64,000 nt of DNA from Bathynomus jamesi (taxonomy: Eukaryota > Arthropoda > Malacostraca > Isopoda > Cirolanidae), in the NCBI GenBank assembly GCA_023014485.1, contig JAJOZX010001736.1:694501-758500 (forward strand), in the 5' to 3' direction. Positions within the stretch are counted from its first letter, which is position 1. Each line of letters begins with the position of its first letter. Below the pieces are notes generated by a model. The model did no database searches. It saw only the letters and a program-made list of their open reading frames with translations, and had not been told where the DNA came from. A program made the position numbers and the translations under genes. Below, piece by piece: positions 11,151 to 21,936 of the stretch.

Positions 11151-11690
11151 GCATGGCAATGTATCCATATAACGTTAATAATAACCGAAACTCGAGAAAA
11201 TATATACTCTGCCTTCCGCTCTATCCCAAATCCTTTTCTCTTAGTAACCTCTTAATACAAACTAATCTATCATATTTTGCGACTTTTTAACTCTGGTGGA
11301 TTCAATTCCATTCCTATAGTGTAAGATACTTAAATTCATGTGTGTATTATGCCATATGATGTGCGTAATAAATAATCATTTTTAAATAGTTGGAGCGTTC
11401 AAGGTCATCTGTAGTAATCTATAGACTACCCCCTCAAGCCCACTCTCAACACTTAGATTCCCCTAAGACACAGGCGTCTTCAAGTAACATGAATGCGTAG
11501 AGATCTAAGGTGTTAGATTCCATATTATATAATTTATGTGCTAGGTTTAAGAACGCTGGCATTGAAGGATGGAAGGAAGGGACAGTAAAAGCGATAATAG
11601 GTTTAATGAAGGAAGTGGAATGAGGATGGAGGTAAGCGTTGCTATGTCGAAGAAACGAGGTTGGGTGGGGAATTACGAAGGGAGGAGGAA
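11151..11690. other. No gene seen
   Basis: AT-rich unique-looking sequence with stops in all frames and no repeat or splice pattern I can support. Confidence 0.4.
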
Positions 11691-11699
11691 AGGGAGGCA

Positions 11700-11963
11700 G
11701 AGATTATTAATCTAATTCTGCCACCATGTTCTCCTGATATGAATCCGATTGAAAACCTTTGGGCAATAATGATTAACGAATGGGAGCAACGCAATGAAAG
11801 AACATTTGAAGCACTTTTAGCTCACACGAGGAATAGTTGGGAGAGCTTACGTCGAACACCAAACATTCCTACAATCTGGCCTCTTCTATGCCGCAACGAT
11901 TGCAAGAAATTATTGATGCCGGAGGAAGCTATACGAAATACTGATGTTAAAGCCATGACGTAA
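11700..11963 (+). pseudogene. Tc1-like transposase C-terminal fragment
   Basis: The translation has LPPCSPDMNPIENLWA, the third catalytic block of Tc1-type DDE transposases (glutamate in IENLW), followed by about 60 residues of C-terminal tail ending before a TAA. No D1 or D2 motifs and no terminal repeats are near, so this is a fragment of an otherwise lost element, in a different family from the DD41D and DD37E copies. Confidence 0.75.
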
Positions 11964-12778
11964 ATGTGTATCGAATATATATTTATGTTAATATAGAATT
12001 TATTATATTTTTATGTTTGACATCTATAAAAGTATATATTGTGACCATGAAAGAACTTTACTTATCCTTAGTTAGAATCTTTTCTTGCAATGTCTACGCT
12101 CGTGGAGATGATAATATATGCATTGTTGAAACAAACTATGAGAAGGTAATAGTTTCAGGAAAAAAATAAAAACTGGCAACATCGAGGCCATCACATGTTT
12201 ATGGGAATTGTCATATGATATGCTACCAATAAACTCTTATACACTACTATATACAGTATACTATATTACGTAATAATTACGATGAACAAATCAAATGCAA
12301 ATTTCTCTGATTCACGGCCCACCAGTCTTGCTTTAGACTAATGACTTTCATAAGATGGAATAGGTTACTACTTAAAACAATGGATAAACTATCTATTAGT
12401 GAGACGACCGTGACTTCCTCGAAATGCGAGCGCGTGAGAGGTTCACTGAGGAATTTGATCATTAGATTCTTCACGTAGGATATGTATCACAAACAAATAT
12501 TGACAACAATTCCCAACAATTACTTAATATCAATCATTCCATTTGAGCAAATAATTTAGACCTGCGTCAAAATAACGTAGGTGTCATGCCATGATTTGGG
12601 ATATTTGCGGAATTAGTCGTTCTCTATAGTCTACAGTATATATTGAGACGGTATAATGTAATGCCCAGCTAATATTATGATGACTAGGATTGCTCCATAA
12701 CCATCCCAACATCCCGAAACTTGGTCATTCTGCTTCTTAATCATTTGTATTTTAAACACTAAAATGTAGCAGAAGTGA
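11964..12778. other. No recognisable gene
   Basis: ORFs 11966-12169 (+) and 12277-12474 (-) are below 70 codons and resemble nothing known to me. The sequence is AT-rich. Confidence 0.4.
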
Positions 12779-12926
12779 CGTAATAATGGACGTCATTGAT
12801 GGTGTTAGAGCAATTATGTGCACCAATCCGAACACACCTCCGCTGCCATAAGGACCGCCCATTTTATACCAAACAGACTAGCTTGGGACGAGACAGAGGT
12901 GCGAGACTTATTGTAAGTACTGTACA
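12779..12926. repeat. Inverted repeat arm, partner at 7506-7652
   Basis: Reverse complement of the 7.5-kb arm, from GGACGTCATTGATGG to the TACTGTACA edge. The minus-strand translation just beyond (12930-13040) resembles the C-terminal tail of a mariner-type transposase (LKEAIVREV), so the arm may be the end of a degraded mariner. Confidence 0.65.
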
Positions 12927-13420
12927 TAAATAAGCATGCTAAAACGACATTTAATAGTCCTATGTTAAATCTCCAAAATATCCACCGTTGAGATTTTGCA
13001 TACTTCCCGAACAATCGCTTCTTTCAAGCGTTGCACATTTTGAAGTTTAGTACCTGAAGGACAGTTATACCCACGTAAAATTCACACAATTTATGTATAA
13101 TACCGATACATGCTATTATTGTGAACTGAACATGGGTTAGCCGTTAGCCTATGTTACGCGCTGAATGTCGTTTGGTAAACTTTTCATATATATATATATA
13201 TATATGAAAATTATTTCACGAAAGTACCACGTGAAAAATATTTATGATGAATAAAACCACGAAGGAAAGGAAACACATAATGGTGCTCAAGCGCTTTCGT
13301 CTAATGACATCCTCAGGAACACTGAAGTACATAAAAGGTTACGGCCTATATATAGGTTACAGAAAAAAAAAAAATAAATAAATAAATAAATAAATAACAT
13401 ACATACACACAAACATATAC

Positions 13421-13612
13421 CTTTGGTTAGCTTCCGCCCGAATTGTTCATTCTGACGAAGGTCAAGCTTTTCACTCCACCTTAGACCTACAGTTTAACGT
13501 GGAATCCGAACCACGCCCCATCAGCAGCCCAGCGTCGTAACCACTAGGCCCCCTAGGGTACCCATTTATCTACCAACCACTTTCTTTATTGTGTGGAAGG
13601 ATGAACAGCTTG
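13421..13612. repeat. SINE-like insertion in the Penelope tail
   Basis: The other Penelope tail copies (16350-16480, 18100-18200) lack this segment. It contains GACGAAGGTCAAGCTTTTCA, CCACCTTAGACCTACAGTTT and CCGTAACCACTAGG-like text, shared in part with 4855, 19.88, 45.3 and 51.7 kb. Confidence 0.5.
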
Positions 13613-13774
13613 TAAGGAAAAATATCGATTTTTAGCACAAGATCAAATGAATTATAAAAATACAAATTTATACTGGAAATCTGCCCGGGTTTTAACACTT
13701 TGCCTTTTATAGTCAAGTTTCGATATATATATAAATAAAATGAAGATTAAAAGTTAATAAAGTGGCATACAAGT

Positions 13775-16131
13775 TTACCAAAGATTTAGCGTCCTACCCT
13801 TTTTATCTAAATCTGTTTTGAAGGAATTCAAAACAACAGGATCGAGTTGAAAAAGACCTTTGCTTATGTTGAAGTTATTTGAAAGTTGGATAATGGCAGA
13901 CTCAAGAATATTTCTGTTAACAATGTTGCTAGAGTGAAATAACACTGAAGCATTATTCCAATCAATACAGTGGGATAACTCTGACAAATGGACAAAAAGA
14001 GCACTGGACAACTGTCCTGTTCTAACGGAATATTGATGCTGTTTTATACGTGTGTGCAAATCCTTTCCCGTCTGACCTATGTAAAAGGAATCACATTGTT
14101 TACACCCAATTTTATAGATAATGCCTGAATTATTGGTAGGGCTATTTTTTACTATGATATTTTTCACAATATTGTTATATGAAAATACTACATTAATATC
14201 CAAAAGTTTAAGTACATTAGCAATGCCTAAAAAGCCAGGGAAAAATGGAAGTACTAAAATATTTTTTGACAAAGTACGAGTGTTTTATTGACACGATAGA
14301 AAGTTCGTTTTGCCTTGTTGAGACAAGATTCCATAAACGCAGATGGATAACACAGATCACTTCCAATACCGTTGATTTTTTCCAATTCGGCATCGATGTA
14401 TTCCGGACTGGCGATCCTAAGGGCGCGGAGAAACATTGATGAAAAAATGGCCTTCTTACTGGGGGTGTCATGTCCCGAGTAAAAGTGTACGTAGGACAAA
14501 TTGTTTGTTGTTTTCCGATAGATACTAAACTTAAAACCTGGGCTTTCCCTATGTACACGCACATCCAAAAATGGGATTGAATTGTCTTGTTCCACTTCTA
14601 AAGTAAACTTAATGGAGGGGACTTGATCATTTAACTGAAGGAGGAAGTTATCCAGGTCACGATTCATGGGTCAGATACACAAAATATCGTCGACGTACCG
14701 CAACCAAGGGATGCCAACCCCAGGATTCTCGGAATGTAAGTAATTTCGAAAAACTCCATATAAATATTGGAGAGGAGGGGCGATAAGGGGGTGCCCATGG
14801 CCATCCCAAACACTTGTTGATAATACTCGTTATTGAAAGTGAATTTACAGTCTTTGATGCAAAGCTTAATAAGTTCCAAAACAATGTGTGAAGGTAGTGG
14901 CAGGTCATACTTATGTAATTCTTGGGAGAGAAAGTCAAGCATATCATCAATCGGTACTTTTGTAAACAATGAACAAATGTCAAAACTGATCAATCTATCG
15001 TTAGTTTCAGTACGTGCATTATTCAATTTTTCAGTAAGATCCATGGAATTTTTTACATGTGAATCAGAGATAGTTCCGAGAATGGGGGACAAGACTTTGA
15101 CAAGCCATTTGGAGAGTTTATAAGTAATAGAGCCCACCGAGCTAATAATAGGGCGCATAGGGTTGCCAGGTTTGTGGGTTTTAATAAGACCGTAAAGGTA
15201 GGGCAGAGAAGGTGAAGTGGACATGAAAAGCGGAATTAAGTCCTTATGATCTTTGAGAATGCGTTTCAAGCCACTATTAAATTATTTGATGACGTCATCC
15301 TGCGGGTTCTTCCTAAGTTTGCTGTATGTGGCGGGGTCCTGGAGAAGCTCGTTCATCTTTCCGATGTAGTCCACTTTGTCCATAATAACTATGGTGTTAG
15401 CCTTGTCTGCTTTAGTAATATGGAGCTCCCCATCTTTTTTTAATTGTGAGAGGCCATCGCGAAAACGTTTAGGAAAGTTATCTTCGTAATTACCATTCGC
15501 CGCACTATAAACGAGGCCTTTAACTATGTTAAACAAATACTGAGGGAGATTACACTGTTTTTCAAAACACGCGAGACTGTAACAAATTTGTAAAGCCGAA
15601 CGTTTTTTAACAATAAAAAAGGACATACCATATCCAAGGGCACTTTTTGCATCGTCACTAATGTTTTTCGAAGAAAGGTTCAAAACACACTTTGAGCTTG
15701 CTTTTTTACTCCACTGACTATTTCGAATGAGACTTAATTTTCCGATCCAAAATGTTACGAAGTGAAGTAGTTCTCCGACGCAACTCGTTGTAAATTTCAT
15801 CAAACAAAGGTTGGATCCACGGTTGGGGAATAACGGTTACAAAATTATGTTTGGCGATGTTTAAATTTTTGAAGGCGGACCACTCATTTTGTCTGGTGAT
15901 TTCAATATGTTTCTTTAAAATTAATCTGCTGAAGTTGTTGAACGGATGGTCGTCAATTTGTTTGAGGCGAATCGGAAGCAGGGATTTGGGAAGAACTTGC
16001 TCCTCTAGACAATTAGTAAGAAACTTTCGTCGGATACGAATTGCATGCCCCTTCATTAATGTAGAAGAAAACACGGACACAAATGGAGACAAGAGAGGGA
16101 ACAGCAAGCCGAAGGAGCGCGTGGTGTTCAT
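13775..16131 (-). pseudogene. Penelope reverse transcriptase with GIY-YIG endonuclease, broken
   Basis: Five overlapping minus-strand pieces give the whole protein in order. These are an N-terminal domain (LPKSLLPIR, LILKKHIEI), a linker (SALGYGMSF, HITKADKAN), RT (YGLIKTHKPGNP, LISFDICSLFTK, MGTPLSPLLSNIYMEFFE, a displaced YVDD region), then GIY-YIG endonuclease (GIIYKIGC, FYIGQTGK). Frameshifts near 15725, 14720 (one G lost from a G run) and 14270, and stops near 15280 and 14672, inactivate it. The plus-strand copy at 16.9-17.9 kb shows the unbroken version of the second half. PLEs retrotranspose in the nucleus using the endonuclease to prime cDNA synthesis. Confidence 0.9.
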
Positions 16132-16277
16132 TATATGAAAATTATTTCACGAAAGTAAACACGTGAAAAATATTTATGATGAATAAAACCACGAAGGAAA
16201 GGAAACACAAAAAGGTGCTCAAGCGCTTTCGTCTAATGACATCCTCAGGAACACTGAAGTACATAAAAGGTTACGGC

Positions 16278-16378
16278 CTATATATAGGTTACAGAAAAAA
16301 AAAATAAAAAAATAAATAAATAAATAAATAAATAACATACATACACACAAACATATATATATATACATACATATCTAG

Positions 16379-16435
<57 letters not shown>
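16278..16435. repeat. A-rich, (AAAT)n and (AT)n microsatellites in the Penelope tail
   Basis: Runs of AAATA and ATATAT inside the Penelope pseudo-LTR. The two ORFs crossing them are low-complexity translations and are not called. Confidence 0.85.
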
Positions 16436-16437
<2 letters not shown>

Positions 16438-16642
16438 ATAAACGGAGAAGTAAAAATTAACAAAGAGGCATACAGATTTGTAAGGAAAAATATCGATTTT
16501 TAGCACAAGATCAAATGAATTATAACAATACAAATTTATACTGGAAATCTGCCCGGATTTTAACACTTTGCCTTGTATAGTCAAGTTTCGATATATATAA
16601 AAATAAAATGAAGATTAAAAGTTAATAAAGTGGCATACAAGT

Positions 16643-16879
16643 TTACCAAAGATTTAGCGTCCTACCCTTTTTATCTAAATATGTTTTGAAGGAATTCAAA
16701 ACAACAGGATCGAGTTGAAAAAGACCTTTGCTTATGTTGAAGTTATTTGAAAGTTGGATAATGGCAGACTCAAGAATATTTCTGTTAACAATGTTGCTAG
16801 AGTGAAACAACACTGAAGCATTATTCCAATCAATAGAGTGGGATAACTCTGACAAATGGACAAAAAGAGCACTGGACAA
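16643..16879 (-). pseudogene. Penelope endonuclease C-terminal fragment, upstream partial copy
   Basis: This 79-codon minus-strand piece (SSALFVHLSELSH to the terminal GRTLNLW) duplicates the end of the full element. With its tail (16140-16640) it forms the partial copy that lies upstream of a complete Penelope element. It stops at base 16879, where the sequence flips to the plus-strand copy. Confidence 0.88.
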
Positions 16880-17911
16880 CTGGCCATGGGAAACCCCTTA
16901 TCGCCCCTCCTCTCCAATATTTATATGGAGTTTTTCGAAATTACTTACATTCCGAGAATCCTGGGGGTTGGCATCCCTTGGTTGCGGTACGTCGACGATA
17001 TTTTGTGTATCTGGCCCATGAATCGTGACCTGGATAACTTCCTCCTTCAGTTAAATGATCAAGTCCCCTCCATTAAGTTTACTTTAGAAGTGGAACAAGA
17101 CAATTCAATCCCATTTTTGGATGTGCGTGTACATAGGGAAAGCCCAGGTTTTAAGTTTAGTATCTATCGGAAAACAACAAACAATTTGTCCTACGTACAC
17201 TTTTACTCGGGACATGACACCCCCAGTAAGAAGGCCATTTTTTCATCAATGTTTCTCCGCGCCCTTAGGATCGCCAGTCCGGAATACATCGATGCCGAAT
17301 TGGAAAAAATCAACGGTATTGGAAGTGATCTGTGTTATCCATTTGCGTTTATGAAATCTTGTCTCAACAAGGCAAAACGAACTTTCTATCGTGTCAATAA
17401 TAACACTTGTACTTTGTCAAAAAATATTTTAGTACTTCCATCTTTCCCGGGCTTTTTAGGCATTGCTAATGTACTTAAACTTTTGGATATTAATGTAGTA
17501 TTTTCATATAACAATATTGTGAAAAATATCATAGTAAAAAATAGCCCTACCAATAATTCAGGCATTATCTATAAAATTGGGTGTAAACAATGTGATTCCT
17601 TTTACATAGGTCAGACGGGAAAGGATTTGCACACACGTATAAAACAGCATCAATATTCCGTTAGAACAGGACAGTTGTCCAGTGCTCTTTTTGTCCATTT
17701 GTCAGAGTTATCCCACTGTATTGATTGGAATAATGCTTCAGTGTTATTTCACTCTAGCAACATTGTTAACAGAAATATTCTTGAGTCTGCCATTATCCAA
17801 CTTTCAAATAACTTCAACATAAGCAAAGGTCTTTTTCAACTCGATCCTGTTGTTTTGAATTCCTTCAAAACAGATTTAGATAAAAAGGGTAGGACGCTAA
17901 ATCTTTGGTAA
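16877..17911 (+). CDS. Penelope RT (second half) plus GIY-YIG endonuclease, open frame
   Basis: An uninterrupted plus-strand frame of about 345 codons begins within RT at MGNPLSPLLSNIYMEFFE. It carries the catalytic YVDD (16988-16999), the RT thumb (PFLDVRVHRE, SMFLRALRIASPEYID) and the complete GIY-YIG domain (GIIYKIGCKQCD, FYIGQTGKDLHTR, H in KQH), ending GRTLNLW. The first ATG in the track (16856) lies in the inverted copy, so the true N-terminus is missing: the copy is truncated within RT. No stops or shifts, unlike its minus-strand neighbour, so it is younger or was copied from an active source. Confidence 0.85.
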   Translation, partial: QLAMGNPLSPLLSNIYMEFFEITYIPRILGVGIPWLRYVDDILCIWPMNRDLDNFLLQLNDQVPSIKFTLEVEQDNSIPFLDVRVHRESPGFKFSIYRKTTNNLSYVHFYSGHDTPSKKAIFSSMFLRALRIASPEYIDAELEKINGIGSDLCYPFAFMKSCLNKAKRTFYRVNNNTCTLSKNILVLPSFPGFLGIANVLKLLDINVVFSYNNIVKNIIVKNSPTNNSGIIYKIGCKQCDSFYIGQTGKDLHTRIKQHQYSVRTGQLSSALFVHLSELSHCIDWNNASVLFHSSNIVNRNILESAIIQLSNNFNISKGLFQLDPVVLNSFKTDLDKKGRTLNLW

Positions 17912-18378
17912 ACTTGTATGCCACTTTATTAACTTTTAATCTTCATTTTATTTTTATATATATCGAAACTTGACTATAAAAGGCAAAGTGTTAAAACCCG
18001 GGCAGATTTCCAGTATAAATTTGTATTTTTATAATTCATTTCATCTTGTGCTAAAAATCGATATTTTTCCTTACAAATCTGTATGCCTCTTTGTTAATTT
18101 TTACTTCTCCGTTTATTGCATATATATATATATATATATGTGTGTTGTAGATATGTGTATATATATATATATAATATATATATATATAGATATATATATA
18201 ATATATGTTTGTGTTTATGTATGTTATTTATTTATTTATTATTTATTTTTTTTTTCTGTAACCTATATATAGGCCGTAACCTTTTATGTACTTCAGTGTT
18301 CCTGAGGATGTCATTAGACGAAAGCGCTTGAGCACCTTTTTGTGTTTCCTTTCCTTCGTGGTTTTATTCATCATATAT
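17912..18378 (+). repeat. Penelope 3' tail and pseudo-LTR
   Basis: Continues the family's tail: the CATTTTATTTTTATATATAT region, an (AT)n block, AGGCCGTAACCTTTTATGTA, then GTTCCTGAGGATGTCATTAG, GCGCTTGAGCACC and the conserved end near TTTATTCATCAT. It matches the tails at 13210-13740 and 16140-16640. Confidence 0.85.
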
Positions 18379-18420
18379 ATATATATATATAAGATATATA
18401 TATATATATATATATATATA

Positions 18421-19825
18421 CCGGGTGCGGCAAAAATAACGCCCTTTTTAGTTTATTCTCTTTTATTGAAGGAAATAAATCAATTACAGCATTTTAAGAG
18501 AAATAATAAGGTTTTTAAGAAAAATACAGCATTATAAGAAAAATAATAAGTACTTTCTCAGTAAAAACTAAAAATAACTGGAATTTAATTAATTTTGTGG
18601 TTGGCTCAATACACTTTAAAAAAATGTACTCTACATACATAGTATTTACTAACCTAATGATCATGTTCAAAATGCTCCCTTGGTGTTCAATACAACACTG
18701 AACCCTACCAGCAACACTTCTACAAACCTTTTGACACATTTCTACGTTAATTGTAGTAAATTTTTCACGAATTGTTTGTCTTAATTCAGGAAGTGTTTTC
18801 GGTTTAACCTTGTAAACAAGATCTTTCAGTACACCCCACAAGAAAAAGTCAGGTGGTGTTAGGTCTGGCGATCGTGCTGGCCACTCAATTGCTCCACGTC
18901 GTCCTATCCACCTCCCTTCGAAATTTAAATTTAACCATTCCCTAACGAGTAACCCATAGTGGGGTGGCGCACCATCTTGTTGAAAGTAAATTCCATTCTG
19001 ATTTCTAACTCTCGGCCAGAATTCAGTTTGCAGCATTTGTAAATAATTATCTTGATTAACAGTACCATGAAAGAATATCGGGCCTATTATTTCCATGGAA
19101 GAGATGGCTGCCCAAACTGTCACTCCTGGTAGGTTAACGTCTTTTTCCAAGATAACATGTAGGTTAACATCGCTCCAGTACACACAATTATGGCGATTGA
19201 TATGCCCGTTCAATTTGAATGTTGCCTCATCTGACCACCATATCTTATCAAGAAAGGTCTCATCTTCATTGACTTTATTCAGGAAATTTTCGCAAAACTC
19301 TAATCGTCTATCTGCATCTCCATCATGCAAGCTCTGTAACACGCGAGGGATGTAAGGCTTCATCTTGTTCTTCTTTAAGAGTCTACGGACACTTCTGTCA
19401 CTGATACCCAACTCTGTAGAAAGACGTCTACTGGATTTTTGATGAGTGTGCAACAATGATTCTCTTAATTCATCGGACTTTTCTAAGGTTGTTGCTGAAA
19501 CTGGCCTCCCTGATCTTGTGGCATCACTTACGCTTCCGGTTCTTTCAAATTTGCTAATTAGACTTGTGATATTGCGGCTCTGCACTTGTCGAATGTTAAA
19601 TTCTTCTGATAACAAACGAGCGGCTTTAGCTCCATTGTTATTGTTTTGGTAATAATGTTTAACTGATTTCACTCTTTGTTCTCTCGTCAATCGCAAGGCC
19701 ATATTTATTGAGAATTTCTGTAAAAATAAAAGAAACAAAATGATACAATATAAAACTAAAAAATTATAATGTATAAAACTATAAAGATACAATTATTAAA
19801 AGGGCGTTACTTTTGCCGCACCCTG
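18421..19825 (-). mobile_element. DD41D mariner, structurally intact
   Basis: Terminal inverted repeats of about 28 bp (right end in minus orientation CAGGGTGCGGCAAAAGTAAC; left CCGGGTGCGGCAAAAATAAC) with TA on each side. It is 1405 bp and contains one uninterrupted transposase gene. It is inserted in the AT microsatellite beyond the Penelope tail. Confidence 0.92.
18515..19702 (-). CDS. Mariner transposase, DD41D, intact
   Basis: The frame opens to 19792, but the AT-rich hydrophobic first 30 codons are untypical. I choose the ATG at 19702 (MALRLTREQR), giving 395 residues. The N-terminal domain has two helix-turn-helix units with GRPV between (residues 1-120). The catalytic aspartates are D158 (WWSDEATF), D243 (FQQDGAPPH) and D285 (SPDLTPPDFF), with 41 residues between the last two. 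PPDFFLWG is a typical context. The tail beyond about residue 350 is AT-rich. It would excise and reinsert the element at TA. All key residues are present, so it could be functional. Confidence 0.92.
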   Translation of the reverse strand: MALRLTREQRVKSVKHYYQNNNNGAKAARLLSEEFNIRQVQSRNITSLISKFERTGSVSDATRSGRPVSATTLEKSDELRESLLHTHQKSSRRLSTELGISDRSVRRLLKKNKMKPYIPRVLQSLHDGDADRRLEFCENFLNKVNEDETFLDKIWWSDEATFKLNGHINRHNCVYWSDVNLHVILEKDVNLPGVTVWAAISSMEIIGPIFFHGTVNQDNYLQMLQTEFWPRVRNQNGIYFQQDGAPPHYGLLVREWLNLNFEGRWIGRRGAIEWPARSPDLTPPDFFLWGVLKDLVYKVKPKTLPELRQTIREKFTTINVEMCQKVCRSVAGRVQCCIEHQGSILNMIIRLVNTMYVEYIFLKCIEPTTKLIKFQLFLVFTEKVLIIFLIMLYFS

Positions 19826-19859
19826 TATATATATATACACACACCTTACAACCTTACAA

Positions 19860-20035
19860 AGGTTTCGCGCGGTGATTTCTCATTTCGCGAAGGTCAAGCT
19901 TGTCGCCCCTCTTCTCGAGTTGGCCTGGTGAAGTAGTGAGTTGGATTTTTGTGCTCTCCACCTCATATAGCCAGGTACGCCCGGCTCATCGGGGATTGTT
20001 TTGAGCCAGGTGTCTAGTCTTCTTTTGAAGATGTC
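19860..20035. repeat. Dispersed repeat, inverted copy at 45200-45370
   Basis: CATTTCGCGAAGGTCAAGCT, CGAGTTGGCCTGGTGAAGTA and CCTCATATAGCCAGGTACG recur as the reverse complement at 45.2-45.37 kb. Part (GCGAAGGTCAAGCTT) also occurs at 13.45 kb. Origin not recognised; SINE-like or a LINE 3' end is possible. Confidence 0.6.
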
Positions 20036-20057
20036 CACTGCAACTCCCTTCGTGTAC

Positions 20058-20058
20058 A

Positions 20059-20151
<93 letters not shown>
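20058..20151. repeat. (AT)n microsatellite
   Basis: Long AT run with two interruptions (CAGTG near 20115). It supplies the TA target for the pogo element next to it. Confidence 0.9.
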
Positions 20152-20154
<3 letters not shown>

Positions 20155-20370
20155 GTAAAATTCCGTGTATAAGTCGATGTTTAAAGCCTTAAAAAATATC
20201 TTTAAATTTTAGGGTCGACTTATACAACAAGTATGAAATCAGAACCTTAGCCCAAGAGAGGAAAACTGGTGCACATGATCAAGGATGAGCTCAAATACAG
20301 ATATTGAATTACACTTTATTTATTAAAAACACAGTTAAAAGGTTAAAAGACAATAAAAAACTTTAAAAAT

Positions 20371-20993
20371 TTAGTTAGGATTAGGATCAAGGTCGCCATA
20401 TGTCTCTGAATTGGAATCGCTTAAATTGTTTACTGCATCTTCTTCGTTATCACTATCTCTCCACAACAAATCATCTTCCATCCCATCCATTTGATTACTA
20501 ATCCCACATTTTTTGAATGATTTTTGAACAATTTCAATTCCAATGGCTTCCCAAGAATTTATCACAAATCTGCATAAAGCATCTAGCGATGGGGCACGCA
20601 TATTACCACCTTTTGTGAAAGACATTTCGCCATCAGCCATCCAGTTATTCCATTGCTTACGCATTTTGTCCTTAAATGGCTTATTGATGCATACATCAAG
20701 AGGTTGAAGCACAGACGTTAGACCTCCAGGAATAACAACAGATTCAGTTTTATTGCTCTGTAAATGTTTTTTAACACTATCTGTTAAATGGCTTCGAAAT
20801 GCTTCCCATACTAACATTGATTTTTCACGCAATCCGCCTGGGCGCCGATTCCATACATTTTCAATCCATAAATGAATTCCATTTTCATCCACCCATCCTT
20901 TTTCATGAACGTGAACAAACACGCCTGCTGGAAACTTCAATGGTGGCATTGTCTTTCTTTTAAAAATCACCATTGGTTTCAACTTTGTGCCAT
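20371..20993 (-). pseudogene. Pogo transposase, C-terminal part
   Basis: Continues the N-terminal part from 28813. It holds the rest of the DDE core: MLVWEAFRSHLTD, where pogo and Tigger relatives usually have aspartate (LVWD), then SVLQPLDVCINKPFK with the third acidic residue. It ends in an acidic tail (SDNEEDAVNNLSDSN). The reading frame continues exactly across the inserted LINE once one copy of the 13-bp duplication is removed. Apart from the insertion, the only likely defect I see is Asp-to-Glu at the second catalytic position. Confidence 0.85.
20981..20993. repeat. LINE target site duplication, left copy
   Basis: AACTTTGTGCCAT here and at 28813-28825 bracket the LINE. The length and perfection are typical of target-primed reverse transcription. 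Confidence 0.92.
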
Positions 20994-21189
20994 TATTGTC
21001 TACGGTTGGCCAGACTGGCAGTCGACGGCCTGTTGCGTGGCACGGTCAGAGTGCCGATCGGCTCCCGGGGCCGGACCTATTCTCAGCGTGCTTTTTTTTC
21101 AATTACAGGGAACAATTGCGTGCTCCCCGAACTACTCTTACTCTCTGGCGACATTAAGACTAATCCAGGCCCCACTACAACTTACACAT
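20994..21189 (+). CDS. LINE N-terminus with 2A-like ribosome-skipping peptide
   Basis: From the element's first base this frame is open and encodes a short lead with a hydrophobic run directly before the motif: PELLLLSGDIKTNPGP, with DIKTNPGP at 21150-21173. The 2A consensus is D(V/I)ExNPGP; here glutamate is lysine. 2A-like peptides are established at the N-termini of several APE-type LINEs. No ATG occurs in this frame between the element's start and the motif, so translation would need a non-AUG start or a leader. The frame leads in phase into the endonuclease ORF at 24837 when the inserted hAT element and one target duplication are ignored. Confidence 0.75.
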
Positions 21190-21636
21190 TAGGGTGGATC
21201 GATTTTACATTTTTTTCGATTTCCATATTCTAATAGAGACAAAAACTTGCGCATGCATGAGAAAATAGCCTCTGCAAAATCTTAGCTTAATAGGTAATCA
21301 TCTTCTGCCCCCGGCAGAGCGATGAAAATCATATTTTAGTAGTCAAAAACGTATTTTTCTTATAATTTTTAAAATATTTCAATATGCATCAAAATTATTC
21401 CTAATAACTATAAAGTCGATGAAAAAGACCTCATATGATCGTTTTTCCAAGCGCGTTGTCCTACGTTAATATCTTTTGCCCCCGGCAACAACGTCAAATG
21501 TTAAAAAAATAGGTAATTTATATACATATTTTCAGATCGGCTCTTTGTCTTAAATAATGCATTTATATATTTCCCATAGCATTTATATCGTTGCTTAGGC
21601 ATGAAATAACACACACGCCAAATTTTATGACTCTAG
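21190..21636 (+). repeat. Left terminal inverted repeat of the hAT element
   Basis: Near-perfect reverse complement of 24382-24828. Contains two related boxes, CATCTTCTGCCCCCGGCAGA and ATCTTTTGCCCCCGGCAAC, about 180 bp apart, each with an inner CYGCCCCCGGCRG-like dyad. These are candidate transposase binding sites. Confidence 0.92.
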
Positions 21637-21936
21637 GCTAGGGTTTAAAAGTCATCTCTGGTGAGTGCTGCCAGCAGCAGCTGCCACTGACGCGCCAGTA
21701 CGCACTGCGCAGTTCCCTCAGTTGCCTTTTAACAGCGTCGAAGGCAGGTGTGTATTTTGCAGCTGGCTCCTCGAGTCCTCAGTGTGTGTGTGTGTGTGTG
21801 TGTGTGTGGCTCCTCACTCAGAGTCTTCAGTGTGCTCAATCTCTCTGCTCATATCCTTGTTTGTTTTTCTCATAACTCTGTTTTTTTCAATTTTATTGCG
21901 TAACAGAACAATACATTATTCTTTAATCTTTACAGG

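Larger units (their letters stand above)
13210..16140 (-). mobile_element. Penelope-like element, full length but degraded
   Basis: The minus-strand copy has its coding part at 16131-13775. The tail at 13740-13210 carries the family's terminal sequence (GTTCCTGAGGATGTCATTAG in minus orientation, 13300-13320). The same terminal sequence lies upstream at 16141-16260, so the element is bracketed by copies of its pseudo-LTR, as is usual for Penelope-like elements. A 190-bp unrelated insertion sits in the 3' tail (13421-13612). Confidence 0.85.

Noticed and set aside
13520..13560. tRNA-like text (CGTAACCACTAGGCC; also near 45130, ACCACTACACCACCTAGGCG)
   Set aside because: No cloverleaf could be drawn with proper arms; better treated as part of a dispersed repeat.
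16278..16584. Tyr/Ile-repeat ORFs on the minus strand (similar at 18116, 20001, 37413, 50859)
   Set aside because: Translations of (AT)n microsatellites.
18299..18340. Possible hammerhead ribozyme in the Penelope pseudo-LTR (CTGAGGA ... GAC-GAAA, also at 13.3 and 16.2 kb)
   Set aside because: Penelope-like elements are reported to carry hammerheads, and the conserved boxes are partly there. But one extra base breaks stem II against the GAAA box, and I could not find a convincing stem III with a cleavage triplet. A covariance search would decide.
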